Shown here one piece after another: positions 62,032 to 64,000 of a stretch of DNA of 64,000 nucleotides. The stretch is from positions 843,692-907,691 of the forward strand of contig NC_083871.1 of assembly GCF_032452875.1 (NCBI RefSeq), given 5' to 3'. This DNA comes from Bos javanicus (taxonomy: Eukaryota > Chordata > Mammalia > Artiodactyla > Bovidae). The notes below the pieces were generated by a model. The model was given only the letters and a program-made list of their open reading frames with translations, ran no database searches and had not been told where the DNA came from. Within the stretch, counting starts at the first letter, position 1. Every line of letters starts with the position of its first letter. The position numbers and the translations under genes were made by a program.

Positions 62032-62292
62032 CGCAAATAGGTCCACCAGCATCTTGGGGCCAATGGCTGTGGAATAGCAGAGGTCAGAGAAGGAGAGATG
62101 ACTGAGGAAAAAGTACAAGGTTATATTCAGCTAGGGATCCATCCTAATTAAAATAATCATTCTAAGATTTGCCAGAATGTTAACGAGATAAACAACAAAA
62201 AACATGATAAATAGGGTCACTTTAATGCCAGATTTATCAGTAATTCCCCTAAATATGAATTCAGTTAAGGATGAGCAATTTTCTATTTCCAT
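62032..62292 (-). pseudogene. Olfactory receptor pseudogene fragment (N-terminus to TM2)
   Basis: The minus-strand frame from ATG at 62290-62292 resembles a class II olfactory receptor, a G-protein-coupled odorant receptor encoded by a single exon. Residues 1-18 (MEIENCSSLTEFIFRGIT) carry the N-terminal Asn glycosylation motif (NCS) and the LTEFI-LGIT signature. TM1 is about residues 25-48 (VTLFIMFFVVYLVNILANLR...), with the usual GN changed to AN. Codon 54 is TAG (62131-62133) where the family has Gln before the HTPMYFFL motif, which itself reads NITLYFFL. TM2 follows (LSHLSFSDLCYSTAIGPKMLVDLFA, residues 63-87). The gene ends there, replaced by BovB; the MAYDRY motif and TM3-TM7 are absent. 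Subfamily not assigned. Confidence 0.88.
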
Positions 62293-62344
62293 TCTTTGGT
62301 GTTCTTGTCTACAGTTTTGAAGTAACACAAGATGAGACTCTCAC
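62293..62344. other. Upstream flank of the olfactory receptor fragment
   Basis: A short A/T-rich non-repetitive stretch between the receptor start codon and the terminal tandem repeat. It is probably the receptor's own 5' flank. No signal recognised. Confidence 0.4.
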
Positions 62345-64000
62345 AACTAGAGTAGAGCCATGAAATCTAGTGAGGAGACTCAAATGTCACAAATAGAGAG
62401 AACATCCTCCCCACAGAGAACCTCCAGAAGAGGCAAGACAGCAACTAGAAAGGAGCCACGAGTCCCCTCCTGAACTTGAAAGGAGGCTTATGCCACAACT
62501 CAAGAGAAGCCCATGGCCACAACGAGAAAGGAGCCCACCTGACAATACTGGAGAGTGATCCACCACCACAACTGGAGAGGAGATCCTGGACATTGCACCT
62601 CAAGAGGGTCCCCTCTACCCCAAATGGAGATGCACCACCTGTGCCAGTTGAGTAGACCCCCCCTAACATCATCAGAGAAGAGTAACTTTGGCACAAGTAG
62701 AGAGCAGCCCCCTGAACATCACCACTTGAGAGGAGGATTCCCATACAATGCAATTGCACAGAAGCCTCCTTCCTCAACTAGAGAGGAGGCTTCCATGCCA
62801 CAACTAGAGAGGAGGGGCTGTGCCAAAATTAGAGAGTAGGCTCGCCAATATCGCACCTGGAAAAAGTGCCTGTGCACATCGCTACCAGAGAAGAAATCCC
62901 CTCCACAATTTGAGAGGAACACTCCACTGCAACTCTAGAGGTTCCAGTCACACACCTTAACTAGAAAAGAGCCCCCTAAAAAACTCAAGAGGATTCTGCA
63001 CACCACAACTATAGAGGAGCTCATCCAACACAAGTAAGAGTTGACCCCCCACAGCAACTAGAGAGGAGCACCATGCCACAGGTTGTTTAGCCACCCATGC
63101 ATCACAACTAAACAGAAGCCACCCTGAACATTGCTACTAGAGAGGAGCCACACCATCACACTACCACAACTAAAAGGAGCCCGCCTACCACAACTAGACA
63201 GGAGTCTGCAAACGACAATTAGAGAACAGCCATCCCACCACAAATAAAAAGTGGACCCTCACTGCAACTAGAGTGGAGCCTTATGCCACAACTAGAGAGT
63301 AGCCTCTGGCACATTGCAACTAGACAGGGGTCAGCCTGCACATCACTACTAGAAAGGATCTGCCCCACTGTAGCTCAAGAGGAGGCTCCACCATAATTCT
63401 AAAGGAACCCTGAGTCACCTGCTACTACTCAAGAGGAAATTTGACAGAAGACCAAGGCTGTAAGAATAAAAGGTGCCTCTGGCCAATGTGACAGGGGGAC
63501 TCCCTGGTCAAAACTGAAGAGGATTCCCCTAGATAAACTAGAGTGGTGTCCCCCAGGATATCACACCTAGACCTTCTGCCTCCAATGGAGATGAACTCCA
63601 TGAAGTAAGTTGAGTGTAGTCCCTCACACATAGAGCAGCAATCCCATTAATATTGTACCAAAAGTAGAGGGGATCTCCCCCATGGAGATGGCCACACCCC
63701 AACCACAGAGGACATAGCCCTGCACCTGGAGAGGAGCCCACCACAACTCGAGAGAAGCCTGCTGACATGACACATAGATAGGAGCCCCTCTGCTGCTGAA
63801 AGAGATGAACCTCACACCAGAAGTAGAGAGGAGCTTGGATACCACAACTAGAGAGAATCTAAACCATTACAACTTCAGAGTTGACCCCGACCAGAATGGT
63901 AGAGAAGTACGATGTCAAAACAAGCGAGTAGCCACCCAACATTGCAGCAAGACAGGAGACCCCCTGCACATCCCTGCACTTGGAGAGACAAGTTGCTCCA
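62345..64000. repeat. Degenerate short-period (~23-25 bp) tandem repeat
   Basis: The segment is built from imperfect repeats of the form CCACAACTAGAGAGGAGCC followed by 4-7 variable bases. Consecutive units near 62490-62590 measure about 23-25 bp. Variants include CAACTCAAGAGAAGCCC, CAACGAGAAAGGAGCCC and CAACTGGAGAGGAGATCC. Roughly 65-70 units fit in the visible part, which continues past the window end. The core resembles the reverse complement of the satellite I core (CAACTCGAGAGGAA), so the two may be distantly related. Bovine satellites with a 23-bp prototype (1.706 g/cm3, satellite III) are known and are a candidate relative. The assignment is uncertain. Confidence 0.65.

Noticed and set aside
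61801..62118. 105-codon minus-strand frame beginning YFFLSHLSF
   Set aside because: It starts in the receptor fragment and continues into antisense BovB. It lacks an ATG there and is an accidental fusion, already covered by the pseudogene entry.
62555..62839. Histidine/proline-rich 94-codon frame in the terminal repeat
   Set aside because: Its residues reflect the ~23-25-bp repeat; there is no family match and similar frames occur on the opposite strand.

Overview
This window contains no intact protein-coding gene. It is pericentromeric heterochromatin from a ruminant, most likely cattle or a close relative (Bovini). About 51 kb is a tandem array of a ~1.40-kb satellite. I identify it as bovine satellite I (the 1.715 g/cm3 satellite) from three points: the 1.40-kb period, one EcoRI site recurring about once per unit, and an internal ~31-bp TCTCGAG-rich subrepeat. 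A segment matching the commonly amplified satellite I fragment (TGGAAGCAAAGAAC..., and CACGAGG/CCTCGTGAGAAACC on the other strand) recurs throughout. The interspersed elements are also ruminant: an L1_BT-type LINE, a second L1 3' end, a long endogenous-retrovirus LTR and a BovB 3' end.

Layout: (1) 1-8410, satellite I in the forward orientation, about six units. (2) 8411-37055, the same satellite in reverse orientation, about 14 full-length units plus one 0.54-kb deletion unit. This block is split by a nearly full-length L1 on the minus strand (24638-33780). A ~10-bp target duplication flanks that L1, and a 5'-truncated plus-strand L1 (30698-31695) is nested in its 5'UTR with its own 15-bp duplication. 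(3) 37056-47120, forward satellite again, interrupted by a 1275-bp solo LTR (43013-44287) flanked by the 6-bp duplication GAAGAG. (4) 47121-61614, a more diverged part of the array. Most units here are ~2.2 kb because they carry an extra ~0.8-kb segment that is a diverged paralogue of part of the 1.4-kb unit. Two units at the end share a ~430-bp deletion inside that extra segment. (5) 61615-62031, a BovB LINE 3' end marking the satellite edge. (6) 62032-62292, the first ~87 codons of an olfactory-receptor pseudogene on the minus strand. (7) about 62345-64000, a degenerate short-period (~23-25 bp) tandem repeat of another type.

Nothing here works together as a pathway or operon. The information in the window is evolutionary: how a satellite array grows, inverts, picks up retroelements and decays towards its edge. 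The most notable observations are the inverted block, the 1.4/2.2-kb unit alternation with an internal paralogous segment, and the satellite-to-unique-DNA transition. Many long open frames in the satellite, up to ~250 codons on both strands, come from the low frequency of stop trinucleotides in a GC-rich repeat; I do not consider them genes.
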